A stretch of 64,000 nucleotides of DNA, from the NCBI RefSeq assembly GCF_020172085.1, contig NZ_JAIVAT010000007.1, positions 620,001 to 684,000 on the forward strand, written 5' to 3'. Below, piece after piece: positions 52,429 through 60,245 of this stretch. This stretch comes from Rossellomorea aquimaris (GTDB lineage Bacteria > Bacillota > Bacilli > Bacillales > Bacillaceae_B). The stretch's first letter is position 1; every line of letters begins with the position of its first letter. Position numbers and translations under genes: made by a program. The notes below the pieces were generated by a model. That model was given only the letters and a program-made list of their open reading frames with translations, ran no database searches and was not told where the DNA came from.

Positions 52429-54528
52429 TTATACTTCTACTGTTTGATTGATTAATTCGATGACGGTTTCTTGATCCTTTGCTGCGATCAACCGTTCCAC
52501 GTTGCTTTCAGTTGATAATAATTCCGTAAGCTGTGCAAGTGCTTTCAAGTGCGTTTGATTATCAATCGCCGCCAGCACAATGATGAGCTGCGCGCGATGC
52601 TTTTCTTTTTCGGAAAAATAAACAGGTTCCTCTAGTCGCAGGAAGCTCATTCCCAGCTGTTCGACACCAGTCTCCGGACGGGCATGGGGGATGGCGATTT
52701 TTGGTGCGATGACGATGTAAGGACCCAATTCCTTCACGTTCGTAATCATGGCCTCCACATAGTCCGGTCGGATCGATTGCTGATCGACAAGGGGCTCGCT
52801 CGCCACCCTGATGGCTTCCTCCCAGCTTGTGACACGATCTTTCAGCTGTATCGTTTGTTCAGTCAGTAATTCATTAAGCATAGGCTTTCTAAGCTCCTTT
52901 ATCGTGGGAGTAGTTTGTTCTAAAAGCTGGACCAGTTCTTTCTTCAGTGCGTCTTCTTCATGAATGGTCGCGTGACGTTTGATCACGTCCATCAGAAGAT
53001 CAGTCCGGTTCTTTTCGGTCGGCTTCGAGTCGAAAAGCTCGTTCATCCGCTGCATGACCCGTTCCTTTTCAAGATTCGTCAGGATGGCAGGAACGTGGAT
53101 GACGGGGATGTCTTTTTCTTTTATATAATTGGTGGAAAAAATGATATCCGCTTCGTACTCGTTCGTTCGATATTCCCTCATGGAGAGGGTAGTGATCACA
53201 TTCAGCCCCGCGATCAGGTTCTCGAGCTGGGTCCGGAGCATATTGGACGTCCCGATCCCGTTTTCACATACGATCAGGGCTTTGAACTTCGTCTCGACCT
53301 TTTTCTTCTCTTTCGTCAACCATCCGCCGAAGTGGAGGGTAATATAAGCGGCTTCTTCATCGGGTACGGATTTTCCTACGTACAGTTCCAGATGTCTCAT
53401 CACACGTTTCGTGAGATGAAAGATGTCCGGGTACGTTGTTTGAATGCTGTCGGACAGGTCATTCGCAATTGTGAGCCCGTACTTGAGCCTGTAAAACGTC
53501 GGTTTAATATGGGAGATCAGGTTTTCCTCAAGTCCTTTTTTGTCATCGAAAACGACACAGGAGTATAGCTGGAAATCATGGATCATCCGTTGAACGACTT
53601 CCTTCAGCCCGGACATTTCCTGCTCCGTATAGCGGTTGAAATTATCCTGCTGGACCTTGGACCCGAGCAGGTTCATCGTGATGAAGCAAACCTCGTCATC
53701 GGGAAAAGAGACGTCAAGCTTATTGGTGATATGAAGGGCGGCCCTGTAAGCTTCTGTCTGCTTCAAAACCTCTTTTTCCGCTTCCGGAACCGAGATATAC
53801 TTGCGCAGTTCAATTCGCTTCATGATCATCAGGATCTGAAGAGACAGGATCTCCACCATCTCATCCGTCAGCGTCAATCCCAATTCCTGTTCCGCTTCAT
53901 AAAGAATTTCCCTCACCAGACGCCTTTGCTCCGTTTCGTGTGACCATGTATCAGCTTCCGGCTGAATCATCCGATGAACCTCATTCCGGACATTCTGCCA
54001 TTCCTGATGCGAGAAGATGGTCGCAAGGATAGTAGAAAGCATCGTTCGCTTTGCTTCCTCAGGACCACTCAGCCGGTAACCCGATCCCTTCTTGTAAAAG
54101 AGGTCCAGACCAGCTTCGCGAAATTCCTTCTTGATATCTTTAATCACCTTCGCGATCGTCCCCCGGCTCATACTGGTCAAATCCATGAACCGCTCCATCG
54201 AAGCCTCTTGTTCTTCCAATAGAATGGACGCTTTGATCAGGACTTCGCGTTCCTCCTTGGACAGTTGATACTGCCAATCTTCAAAACTCTGATCCTTTGA
54301 AACCATCAGCTTCGATTTCGAGTCAGGGGGCAAAAACAAGCCTTTTCCATGCTGACTCTCGATCGGTTCCAAGCCTTCCGTCCTCAGCCAGTTGTTGATC
54401 TGATCAAGGTCGTAGTAAATAGTCCGTTGAGACAAATTCATTTTCGCAACCAGATCCTTTGTCGGGATCGGGTCAGGCGAATGTTGAATGATGGATAATA
54501 AGTGTGCACGTCTTTTATCCAATACCAT
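52429..54528 (-). CDS. PRD-domain regulator with PTS EIIB and EIIA domains (BglG/LicR-type)
   Basis: 699 residues: HTH-11 (about 5-60, SQRTIYYDLDQINNWL), a second winged helix (about 85-165, SRGTIAKVIKDIKKEF), PRD1 and PRD2 (about 190-400), an EIIB-like domain (CENGIGTSNML, near 415), and a C-terminal EIIA type-2 domain with His615 (AIPHARP). It both activates the operon and gives the missing EIIA. A perfect palindrome AGATGATCATCT (54576-54587) and a TATACT box lie in its 240 bp upstream region. Confidence 0.9.
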   Translation of the reverse strand: MVLDKRRAHLLSIIQHSPDPIPTKDLVAKMNLSQRTIYYDLDQINNWLRTEGLEPIESQHGKGLFLPPDSKSKLMVSKDQSFEDWQYQLSKEEREVLIKASILLEEQEASMERFMDLTSMSRGTIAKVIKDIKKEFREAGLDLFYKKGSGYRLSGPEEAKRTMLSTILATIFSHQEWQNVRNEVHRMIQPEADTWSHETEQRRLVREILYEAEQELGLTLTDEMVEILSLQILMIMKRIELRKYISVPEAEKEVLKQTEAYRAALHITNKLDVSFPDDEVCFITMNLLGSKVQQDNFNRYTEQEMSGLKEVVQRMIHDFQLYSCVVFDDKKGLEENLISHIKPTFYRLKYGLTIANDLSDSIQTTYPDIFHLTKRVMRHLELYVGKSVPDEEAAYITLHFGGWLTKEKKKVETKFKALIVCENGIGTSNMLRTQLENLIAGLNVITTLSMREYRTNEYEADIIFSTNYIKEKDIPVIHVPAILTNLEKERVMQRMNELFDSKPTEKNRTDLLMDVIKRHATIHEEDALKKELVQLLEQTTPTIKELRKPMLNELLTEQTIQLKDRVTSWEEAIRVASEPLVDQQSIRPDYVEAMITNVKELGPYIVIAPKIAIPHARPETGVEQLGMSFLRLEEPVYFSEKEKHRAQLIIVLAAIDNQTHLKALAQLTELLSTESNVERLIAAKDQETVIELINQTVEV

Positions 54529-54710
54529 GAGGATCCTCCTCTAGTTAATTTTGCATATTTATATTCTTGTTTGGTAGATGATCATCTTATGAGTCTAGTA
54601 TATGGGCATTTAACTAGTAATGAAAGGGGTTTCAGTGTGTAGAGTTTGTAAGGGGTGTTTTTGCAAAAATGAACAGATGGGTAAAAGAGCATCAGATAGG
54701 GAAGTTGGGA

Positions 54711-54739
54711 TTGTCATAGAAACAGAGGTTTGAAATAAT
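54711..54739 (+). promoter_or_regulatory. Promoter with TTTGAAATAATTGG element (copy 3)
   Basis: TTGTCA (54711-54716), 17 bases, AATAAT (54734-54739) inside TTTGAAATAATTGG (54729-54742), 27 bases before the HIT gene start. Confidence 0.7.
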
Positions 54740-54768
54740 TGGAAGAGGAAAACAAGGGAGGTACTCTT

Positions 54769-55098
54769 ATGACGAGTGATTTTTATTGTGATGAGGTGTT
54801 AAGTAGAAGGACGGAAGTAGAAAAAGTGATGGAGACAGACAATGTCCTCGCCTACCATCATACCCGGCCGTTTTATCCCGTCCATATCGTGGCGATTCCG
54901 AAGAAGCATATTCCTTCACTCCTTACGTTGGAAGAAGAGGATGATGCATTATTGCTTGAGCTGATGGGGGTCATCAAAAAGGTGGCGCGTGATGTCACGA
55001 AAGAGCATGGGGCCTGTAAAGTCATCACGAATATGGGGGACTATCAGGACTCGAAGCATCTGCACTGGCATATTGTTTCTGGAAAGGCGCTGAGGTGA
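54769..55098 (+). CDS. HIT-family nucleotide hydrolase/transferase
   Basis: 109 residues from ATG 54769, behind AGGGAGG. HIT fold with PVHIVAIPKKHIPSL (about 38-52) and the histidine triad HLHWHIV near the end (about 98-104). HIT enzymes cleave nucleotide phosphoramidates or diadenosine polyphosphates. It precedes a second HIT gene by 13 bp, so the two are co-transcribed. Confidence 0.88.
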   Translation: MTSDFYCDEVLSRRTEVEKVMETDNVLAYHHTRPFYPVHIVAIPKKHIPSLLTLEEEDDALLLELMGVIKKVARDVTKEHGACKVITNMGDYQDSKHLHWHIVSGKALR

Positions 55099-55111
55099 AA
55101 GGAGAATACAC

Positions 55112-55516
55112 ATGACCTATATGGAGACCTGTCCATTCTGCCATCCAGAACAGGACCAGGATCAAAACATTGTATTTGAAAACGAATCCTGCTATTTCCT
55201 ACAGCATAATAAGCACCAGGGTGTTCTGGAAGGATCCGGCGTGATCGTCCCAAAGAATCATCACGCAAACGCATTCGAGTTGACGGAGGAAGAATGGAAC
55301 GATACATATGATCTGCTGCAGAAAGCAAAGGCTTACCTGGATAAGGAATATTCTCCAGATGGCTATACGCTTGGATGGAATGTCGGTGAGGTGTCCAATC
55401 AGTTTATTTTCCACAGCCACCTGCTCGTCATCCCGAGGTACAATGACGAACCGCTAGCGGGAAAAGGGGTGAGATATTGGCTGAAGCAACCCGAGAATAG
55501 AAGAGACAAACGGTGA
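55112..55516 (+). CDS. HIT-family protein with altered triad
   Basis: 134 residues, ATG behind AAAGGAG. An N-terminal CPFCHPE leads into a HIT domain with GSGVIVPKNHHANAFEL and FIFHSHLLVIPRY. The triad reads H-S-H-L-L, so the third histidine is Leu while the catalytic middle one is kept. A zinc site from the N-terminal Cys pair plus His is possible. Confidence 0.8.
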   Translation: MTYMETCPFCHPEQDQDQNIVFENESCYFLQHNKHQGVLEGSGVIVPKNHHANAFELTEEEWNDTYDLLQKAKAYLDKEYSPDGYTLGWNVGEVSNQFIFHSHLLVIPRYNDEPLAGKGVRYWLKQPENRRDKR

Positions 55517-55623
55517 AAGAAGATTCCGTTTTTGAAGGTATTCTCTCAAAACCATTCCGTTATTGACAGGGAGACGAGCAATACCGGAATTTTTGAGCGT
55601 TCCAGCTTTCATTCAAGCGCGGA

Positions 55624-55753
55624 TATGATCCGGTTTTCGCAACTTATGAGCCGGATCTGAAATATATGATCCCTCCCGAACATTTATGAGCCTGAATGTT
55701 GATTTATGATCCTTCAGCCACAAATATGATCCCTAAACCAGGGTTTATAAGCC
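55624..55753 (+). repeat. Phased motif array E (seven units, 20-21 bp period)
   Basis: TATGATCC or TATGAGCC at 55624, 55645, 55665, 55685, 55705, 55725 and (as TATAAGCC) 55746: spacings 21, 20, 20, 20, 20, 21. Unit order is GATCC, GAGCC, GATCC, GAGCC, GATCC, GATCC, AAGCC. Same architecture as arrays A-D but a different motif that shares the ATGA core. The rest of 55517-55860 holds only a related GGAAATAATTGAAA stretch at 55796. Confidence 0.85.
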
Positions 55754-55860
55754 GTTTGTCGAAAAATCTTCAGAACACTATAGATAAACATAATTGGAAA
55801 TAATTGAAACTTTCCATCCCAACAAACGTACATATGGATATACAGACGGGAGTGATGAAG

Positions 55861-56121
55861 ATGGAAGTGAAAGTATCAAGGATTGGCGAGAACTTAAGGA
55901 TCAAATGGCAGTTCAGTCAAATCTATATCCCTTTTTCTGAAATCAAAGACGTGACAAAAGATGATACATATAGTGGTGAGGGAAAGACGGCCATGAGGAT
56001 CGGGTTTCCATATGGGCACACTGACAGAGTCGTGATTAAGACCAGCTCGGAGACGTATATCCTATACACAAGTAATGGCGGCATGAAAGAGAAGATTCTC
56101 TCATTCATGGAAGCGAGTTAG
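55861..56121 (+). CDS. SunI/YnzG-family protein
   Basis: 86 residues from ATG 55861 (nine bases after GGGAG; ATG 55855 also possible). It follows the SunI pattern closely: LRIKWQFSQIYIPFSEIKDV, then DDTYSG, RIGFPYGHTDRVVIKT and YILYT. SunI of Bacillus subtilis gives immunity to sublancin 168, and YnzG-like relatives without a bacteriocin are common; no bacteriocin gene is seen here. This is a small PH-like fold without a clear membrane helix. Confidence 0.75.
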   Translation: MEVKVSRIGENLRIKWQFSQIYIPFSEIKDVTKDDTYSGEGKTAMRIGFPYGHTDRVVIKTSSETYILYTSNGGMKEKILSFMEAS

Positions 56122-56220
56122 ATGAGTTTCTGGATGTGGACCGCTATTTTTATTGCATTGGCAGGCGGGATATTCGCCGCTAACTCCAGACATAAAAAAA
56201 AACGGAAAGAAAATATATAG
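56122..56220 (+). CDS. 32-residue membrane peptide
   Basis: ATG 56122 follows directly on the upstream stop (TAGATG). A single helix (about 3-20, MWTAIFIALAGGIFAA) is followed by a very basic tail (NSRHKKKRKEN). The tight coupling to the SunI-like gene is the main support. Function unknown. Confidence 0.5.
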   Translation: MSFWMWTAIFIALAGGIFAANSRHKKKRKENI

Positions 56221-56304
56221 GTGCTCTACTTGTTTTTATCGTTGCAGTAATCATCTTTTTTCTTTGGTGGTATACGATAAGCTTCTTTTTTGAAAAAAGA
56301 AAGA

Positions 56305-56333
56305 TTGAGTTCATTGCAGTTATTTGAAATAAT
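56305..56333 (+). promoter_or_regulatory. Promoter with TTTGAAATAATTGG element (copy 4)
   Basis: TTGAGT (56305-56310), 17 bases, AATAAT (56328-56333) inside TTTGAAATAATTGG (56323-56336), 30 bases before the gene at 56367. Confidence 0.6.
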
Positions 56334-56366
56334 TGGAATATAGGGGAATGAAAGGTGGAAGTCCAC

Positions 56367-57149
56367 ATGTCACAAGAAGAAAAATTAACCGGCGGGAACG
56401 TCTCAACCGTCTATCGTTCCGGAGATACGGTCCGTCGGGAGATAAAGCCCGAAAGCGTCAAAATCCACATGCTCCTGAAGCATTTAGAAGAGAAAGGATT
56501 CCCCCATGCACCAGCGTTTCTCGGAATCGATGATAAAAACAGGGAGATTCTTTCTTTTATCGAAGGAGAAGCAGGGAATTATCCGTTAAAGGAATACATG
56601 TGGTCAGATGAATCGCTTTCAGGGATCGCGATGATGCTCCGCCTGTATCATGATGCTGTGAGTGATTTTCCAGTGAGCGAAGACTGGGAGCCGATTGATC
56701 TCACGCCACAGCCGTTTGAGGTACTCTGTCATAATGACTTTGCTGTATACAATATCATTTTTAACGAAAAACGTCCGGTCGGGATCATCGACTTTGACGT
56801 AGCGGGTCCCGGTCCAAGGCGATGGGATATCGCCTATACCCTCTATACCTGCGTTCCACTGAGCCGGGTGCATTATTCTGAAACGGGGGAGGCTGTTCAC
56901 TATGAACCGACAAGGGATGCCGAACGAATCAAACAGAGAGTGAAGCGGTTCTTTGAATCGTACGGTATTGATTTTGGAATGGATGATCTCCAGATGGTTC
57001 TGCTCCGACTGAAGGCGATATGCACGACCATCCATCGTAAAGCGGGAGAAGGCGACGCTGCTTTTCAAAAGATGGTGGAAGAGGGGCATGTAGAGCATTA
57101 TCAGAAGGATATCGCATTTATTCAGGATCATCTCAAAGATTGGATATAG
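56367..57149 (+). CDS. APH-fold phosphotransferase
   Basis: 260 residues from ATG 56367 after AAAGGTGG. Landmarks: LTGGNVSTVYRSGDTVRRE, the hinge ILSFIEGEAGNYPL, catalytic LCHNDFAVYNIIF (near 124) and metal site IIDFDVAGPGPRRWDIAY (near 147). Such small kinases act on antibiotics, choline or thiamine; substrate unknown. It is followed closely by an effector-binding protein gene (12 bp). Confidence 0.85.
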   Translation: MSQEEKLTGGNVSTVYRSGDTVRREIKPESVKIHMLLKHLEEKGFPHAPAFLGIDDKNREILSFIEGEAGNYPLKEYMWSDESLSGIAMMLRLYHDAVSDFPVSEDWEPIDLTPQPFEVLCHNDFAVYNIIFNEKRPVGIIDFDVAGPGPRRWDIAYTLYTCVPLSRVHYSETGEAVHYEPTRDAERIKQRVKRFFESYGIDFGMDDLQMVLLRLKAICTTIHRKAGEGDAAFQKMVEEGHVEHYQKDIAFIQDHLKDWI

Positions 57150-57161
57150 GAGGCGAAAACC

Positions 57162-57647
57162 ATGAGTAGTGTCGTGAAAGACGTAGGAGAAGTGAAACTG
57201 GTCGGATTCAGGATTCTCTGTTCTGGAGAAGAATATGTGACAGAAATTCCGAAAGCTGCTTTGAGGTTAAAAGAAAGAGCAGAAGAAATCCAGAACTTAC
57301 TAGATCCCCTTCAGCAGATTGGCGTATTTGTCGTCGAAGAATCTTCACCTGAAGAAGATGGGTACTGGATTGGACTTCAGGTAAGTGAATTCGGTGACAT
57401 CCCTGCAGGTATGACGAACTTGACGATTCCTCCGCACCGATATGCCACCATCCTTCATCAGGGGCCGAATGATCAGATCAGAAACAGCTACGAGAGGCTG
57501 CATCAATGGATCAGCGACCATGGCTATACCCGTTCCACTCAAAGCTGGAATCTCGAAATCTACCAAAAGGAAAACCAGCCTAATAAGCCTTCCTATGTCC
57601 AGGTGGAATTATGCGACGCCATTTTGTCCGGGGAGAAAGGGGAATGA
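57162..57647 (+). CDS. GyrI-like/AraC effector-binding domain protein (second)
   Basis: 161 residues, ATG behind GGAGGCGAAAACC. Same fold as the 43463 protein: KLVGFRILCSG, DGYWIGLQVSEFGDIPAGMTNLTIPPHRYATILHQGP and YERLHQWISDHGYT. No DNA-binding part. Its stop overlaps the next gene's ATG, which points to one operon with a kinase and two lipoproteins. Confidence 0.8.
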   Translation: MSSVVKDVGEVKLVGFRILCSGEEYVTEIPKAALRLKERAEEIQNLLDPLQQIGVFVVEESSPEEDGYWIGLQVSEFGDIPAGMTNLTIPPHRYATILHQGPNDQIRNSYERLHQWISDHGYTRSTQSWNLEIYQKENQPNKPSYVQVELCDAILSGEKGE

Positions 57648-57895
57648 ATAAAAGTAGCTTCATATTCGCTTCCCTTTTATTGACCAGCTGTCAAAGCAGT
57701 GAAAATCACCTGACAGAAGAACAGGCGAGTAACATCATAATAGAGCACCATGGAGGCACTGTTGAAATTGTCTCCGTCACAAAGGAATGGAATAAATACA
57801 TTGTGGCATGGGAAACCGAAGACAAATGTGAGCGGGGGATAGATAGTGTGAATAAAAATGGTGAAATTAAAAATTTGGGGAGCGCCATATGTTGA
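57644..57895 (+). CDS. Small lipoprotein
   Basis: 83 residues from ATG 57644, overlapping the upstream stop as ATGA with AGAAAGGGG before it. Signal peptide MNKSSFIFASLLLTSC with lipobox LTSC (Cys16). The mature part has EEQASNIIIEHHGGTVEIVSVTKEWNKYIVAW, a pattern of PepSY-like small domains. Function unknown. Confidence 0.7.
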   Translation: MNKSSFIFASLLLTSCQSSENHLTEEQASNIIIEHHGGTVEIVSVTKEWNKYIVAWETEDKCERGIDSVNKNGEIKNLGSAIC

Positions 57896-58314
57896 GGCGT
57901 CGATTCGTAGCTGTATTATGCATTCTCGCGGTCTTTATTGTAACGGCATGTTCAAAACCGGTGGACAGTGAACAGCAGAACATCGTCGTTGAAAAACAGG
58001 TGGGCGATGAAAATAAGTATGAAGAGTTTAAAAAGGTCACAGACACAAATCAAGTCGAAGAGGTAAGAGAGATTCTTTCAAATACCCATTGGAAAGAAGC
58101 ACAAGTGGACTTCATCCGTCCCGCGGATTATCGATTTATCTATGAATATCAAAACCCTGAAATCGATGCGAAGGCAGTGCTTCACAGCGTGTGGGTCAGC
58201 CCGAAGAAAGATGAGCTTGAAGTCATGCAGGGAGATCATGAATATGCGCAGCTTCCTAAGAAAGAGTCTGCCCGTTTGTTTAAGATTTTGACAGGGGAAC
58301 GTTTAGGAGAATGA
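57889..58314 (+). CDS. Lipoprotein
   Basis: 141 residues. Signal peptide with basic start (MLRRR), hydrophobic core and lipobox VTAC (Cys21). The mature part is mixed alpha/beta (EEFKKVTDTNQVEEVREILSNTHWKEA, DYRFIYEYQNPEIDAKAVLHSVWVSPKKDELEVMQG) and resembles small YhfM-like lipoproteins; the match is loose. It overlaps the previous gene by seven bases. Confidence 0.7.
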   Translation: MLRRRFVAVLCILAVFIVTACSKPVDSEQQNIVVEKQVGDENKYEEFKKVTDTNQVEEVREILSNTHWKEAQVDFIRPADYRFIYEYQNPEIDAKAVLHSVWVSPKKDELEVMQGDHEYAQLPKKESARLFKILTGERLGE

Positions 58315-58337
58315 GAGGTTGAGATCATTCGACAAAC

Positions 58338-58448
58338 CGGAATGATAAAGTGTGATCCGGCATGAATTTCTTTATTTGCGCACGATTAATCTGGAATCGG
58401 CATGATTAGTCTCTATCCGGCATGAAAGTGGAGGAAACCGGCACGATT
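58338..58448 (+). repeat. Phased motif array D (six units, 20-21 bp period)
   Basis: Unit cores at 58341, 58361, 58381, 58401, 58421 and 58442: spacings 20, 20, 20, 20, 21. Types are GG (decayed to GGAATGAT), GG, CG, GG, GG, GG. It lies 24 bp after the lipoprotein stop. The rest of the 287-bp gap holds no clear gene. Confidence 0.85.
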
Positions 58449-58601
58449 ATCATGCGTGGAGATACTTTCAATAACACACATGTCGTATCATTACGATTTG
58501 TCAAAAAGAAAGGAATCAACATGAAAAACAAAACGATTTGACTACAATTAATACGAGGAACTGAAAAGAAGGGTGCTTTGGAATTTGGAGGGAACCACAT
58601 A

Positions 58602-59168
58602 ATGAGCACACACATGTACATGGTAAGACACGGTGATTCACCGAAAACAGGCGATGAACGAAAGCGTGCTCTAACGGAAAAAGGAATGGCAGACGCCCGG
58701 AGAATAACCGACTTATTGAAAACAAAAGAGATCGACACGGTGGTGTCAAGTCCATACCTGCGTTCCGTTCAAACGGTTGAAGGCGTAAGTCGCCATATCG
58801 GGAAACCGGTGGTTATCGAGGAAGACCTGAAGGAACGGGTCTTTTCAGCAGGAAATACCCGGATATCCGATCAGGAGCTTGGTCCGCTTCTTGAGAATTC
58901 GTTCCAGGATCCGGATTACGCACTAAAAGGCGCAGAATCCAATGCTGAATGTCAAAATAGAGCAGTCGCTGTATTGAATACGCTCTTGGATACATACGAA
59001 GGAAAGAACGTCGTGATTGGTACACACGGAGCCGTTATGACGTTGATGATGGGCTTTTACGACGCACGATTTGATTTGGATTTTCTATATAGTACGTCGA
59101 AGCCTGATATTTACAGGATGGAATTCAATGGTCTGGAATGTGTGGGGGTTCTGCGGTTATGGTCTTAA
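58602..59168 (+). CDS. Histidine phosphatase (phosphoglycerate mutase-like)
   Basis: 188 residues from ATG 58602 behind TTGGAGGG. Catalytic MVRHGDSP (His about residue 8) with Arg7, LTEKGMADARRI, the SPYLRSVQTVEG loop and the second His in VIGTHGAVMTLM. It looks active as a broad phosphatase. Substrate unknown. Confidence 0.88.
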   Translation: MSTHMYMVRHGDSPKTGDERKRALTEKGMADARRITDLLKTKEIDTVVSSPYLRSVQTVEGVSRHIGKPVVIEEDLKERVFSAGNTRISDQELGPLLENSFQDPDYALKGAESNAECQNRAVAVLNTLLDTYEGKNVVIGTHGAVMTLMMGFYDARFDLDFLYSTSKPDIYRMEFNGLECVGVLRLWS

Positions 59169-59181
59169 ATGGAGGGAATCG

Positions 59182-59646
59182 ATGATGGAAGTTCCAATCA
59201 GATGTACCGGTACAGCCGTCGTTTTATTAAAAGAAGTTGAAAATCAATACAGAGTATTACTAGTGAAGAGAGCGGAGGCAGTTTTGAAAGATGTGTGGTG
59301 CTATATCGGTGGTGCTATAGAAGAAGGGGAAACCGCCACAGAAGCCGCGTATAGAGAGGTGAAGGAAGAGACAGGAATCTCGGATATTTCTTTATACTCT
59401 GCCAATACCTTCGATAAGATCTATTCCATTGAAGGGAATTACATATACATAGCACCAGTGTTCGTTGGGTTCGTAGCATCTGATCAGGGTGTGACACTAA
59501 ATGAAGAACATAGTGAGTATAGATGGTTGTCATTTCAAGAAGCCGTCGATACGGTGTCGCTTCCGGGGAATGATGAAGTTCTATCGTTTATTGAAAAACA
59601 TTTTGTTAAGCAGGAAGCTCCCCGTTATTTGAAGGTGGGGGACTGA
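59182..59646 (+). CDS. Nudix hydrolase
   Basis: 154 residues; the first of two ATG codons at 59182 lies five bases after GGAGGG. An earlier reading from 59071 would overlap the phosphatase gene and is rejected. The Nudix box is complete: GAIEEGETATEAAYREVKEETGI (GX5EX7REUXEEXGU), with REVKEE binding metal. It removes a nucleoside diphosphate-linked group, possibly a sanitising function. It follows the phosphatase by 13 bp. Confidence 0.9.
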   Translation: MMEVPIRCTGTAVVLLKEVENQYRVLLVKRAEAVLKDVWCYIGGAIEEGETATEAAYREVKEETGISDISLYSANTFDKIYSIEGNYIYIAPVFVGFVASDQGVTLNEEHSEYRWLSFQEAVDTVSLPGNDEVLSFIEKHFVKQEAPRYLKVGD

Positions 59647-59697
59647 GTTGAAAAGAATAGGGAAGTCAGCAAAAAACAATGTTAGGAGATTAAGAAA

Positions 59698-60171
59698 ATG
59701 GATGTTTTCGTAAATCAATACGAGTGGATCAGACGTACTAGAGAGGTGTTATTCCGATACTGTGAATCAATGTCACAATCCGATTATGTAAGAGAGCTGG
59801 AATCGTTTGGCGGGGGTTCCATTCGCAGCCTCCATGTTCATGTGGCGGATTGCTACCGAGTATGGTTGGGAAGTAGAGGACTTGGTCAAGCCCTTCCAAA
59901 GATTACGGCGGATTCTGCCATCAACGTAAAGGAGATGCGCAGGATTTTCCAGAAAACGGATGATATTGTACATGAATTTCTTAATAAGTTTCAAGGGAAT
60001 TGGGACAAGACCATTCAAGTATCCTTTGAGGAAGGTGACAGTACAGAGATATCCGCTTTGTGGCTGTTTACACATACTGTGACACACGAATTTCATCATA
60101 AAGGGCAAATCGTGAAAATAGGCAGGCAGCTGGGGTACACCCCTCCAGATACGGATTTGATTGGATCTTGA
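59698..60171 (+). CDS. DinB-family protein (second)
   Basis: 157 residues, ATG behind AGGAGATTAAG. Four-helix DinB fold with metal-binding His in SLHVHVADCYRVWLG (near 45) and HTVTHEFHHKGQIVKIGRQLGY (near 121-142). Like the protein at 44025, it may be a thiol-dependent enzyme. The terminator at 60224 ends the group. Confidence 0.85.
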   Translation: MDVFVNQYEWIRRTREVLFRYCESMSQSDYVRELESFGGGSIRSLHVHVADCYRVWLGSRGLGQALPKITADSAINVKEMRRIFQKTDDIVHEFLNKFQGNWDKTIQVSFEEGDSTEISALWLFTHTVTHEFHHKGQIVKIGRQLGYTPPDTDLIGS

Positions 60172-60223
60172 TTGTTCCAGCGGTAGCCCTCTTAATTTTT
60201 TTTGTATTCTTCCGAAAGGATAC

Positions 60224-60245
60224 CGGGGTTCAGGCCCCGTTTTCT
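60224..60245 (+). terminator. Terminator after the DinB gene
   Basis: CGGGG (60224-60228) and CCCCG (60235-60239) pair around TTCAGG, followed by TTTTCT. It touches the stop of the convergent GNAT gene. Confidence 0.65.

Noticed and set aside
53578-53943. Plus-strand frame opposite the PTS regulator
   Set aside because: Antisense to the PRD region of a well-formed regulator, no ribosome site.
56238-56300. Terminator-like A/T hairpin after the 32-residue peptide
   Set aside because: The possible stem GCTTCTTTTTTGAAAAAAGAAAG is not stable beyond its A/T tract and I could not define clear arms, so no feature is reported.
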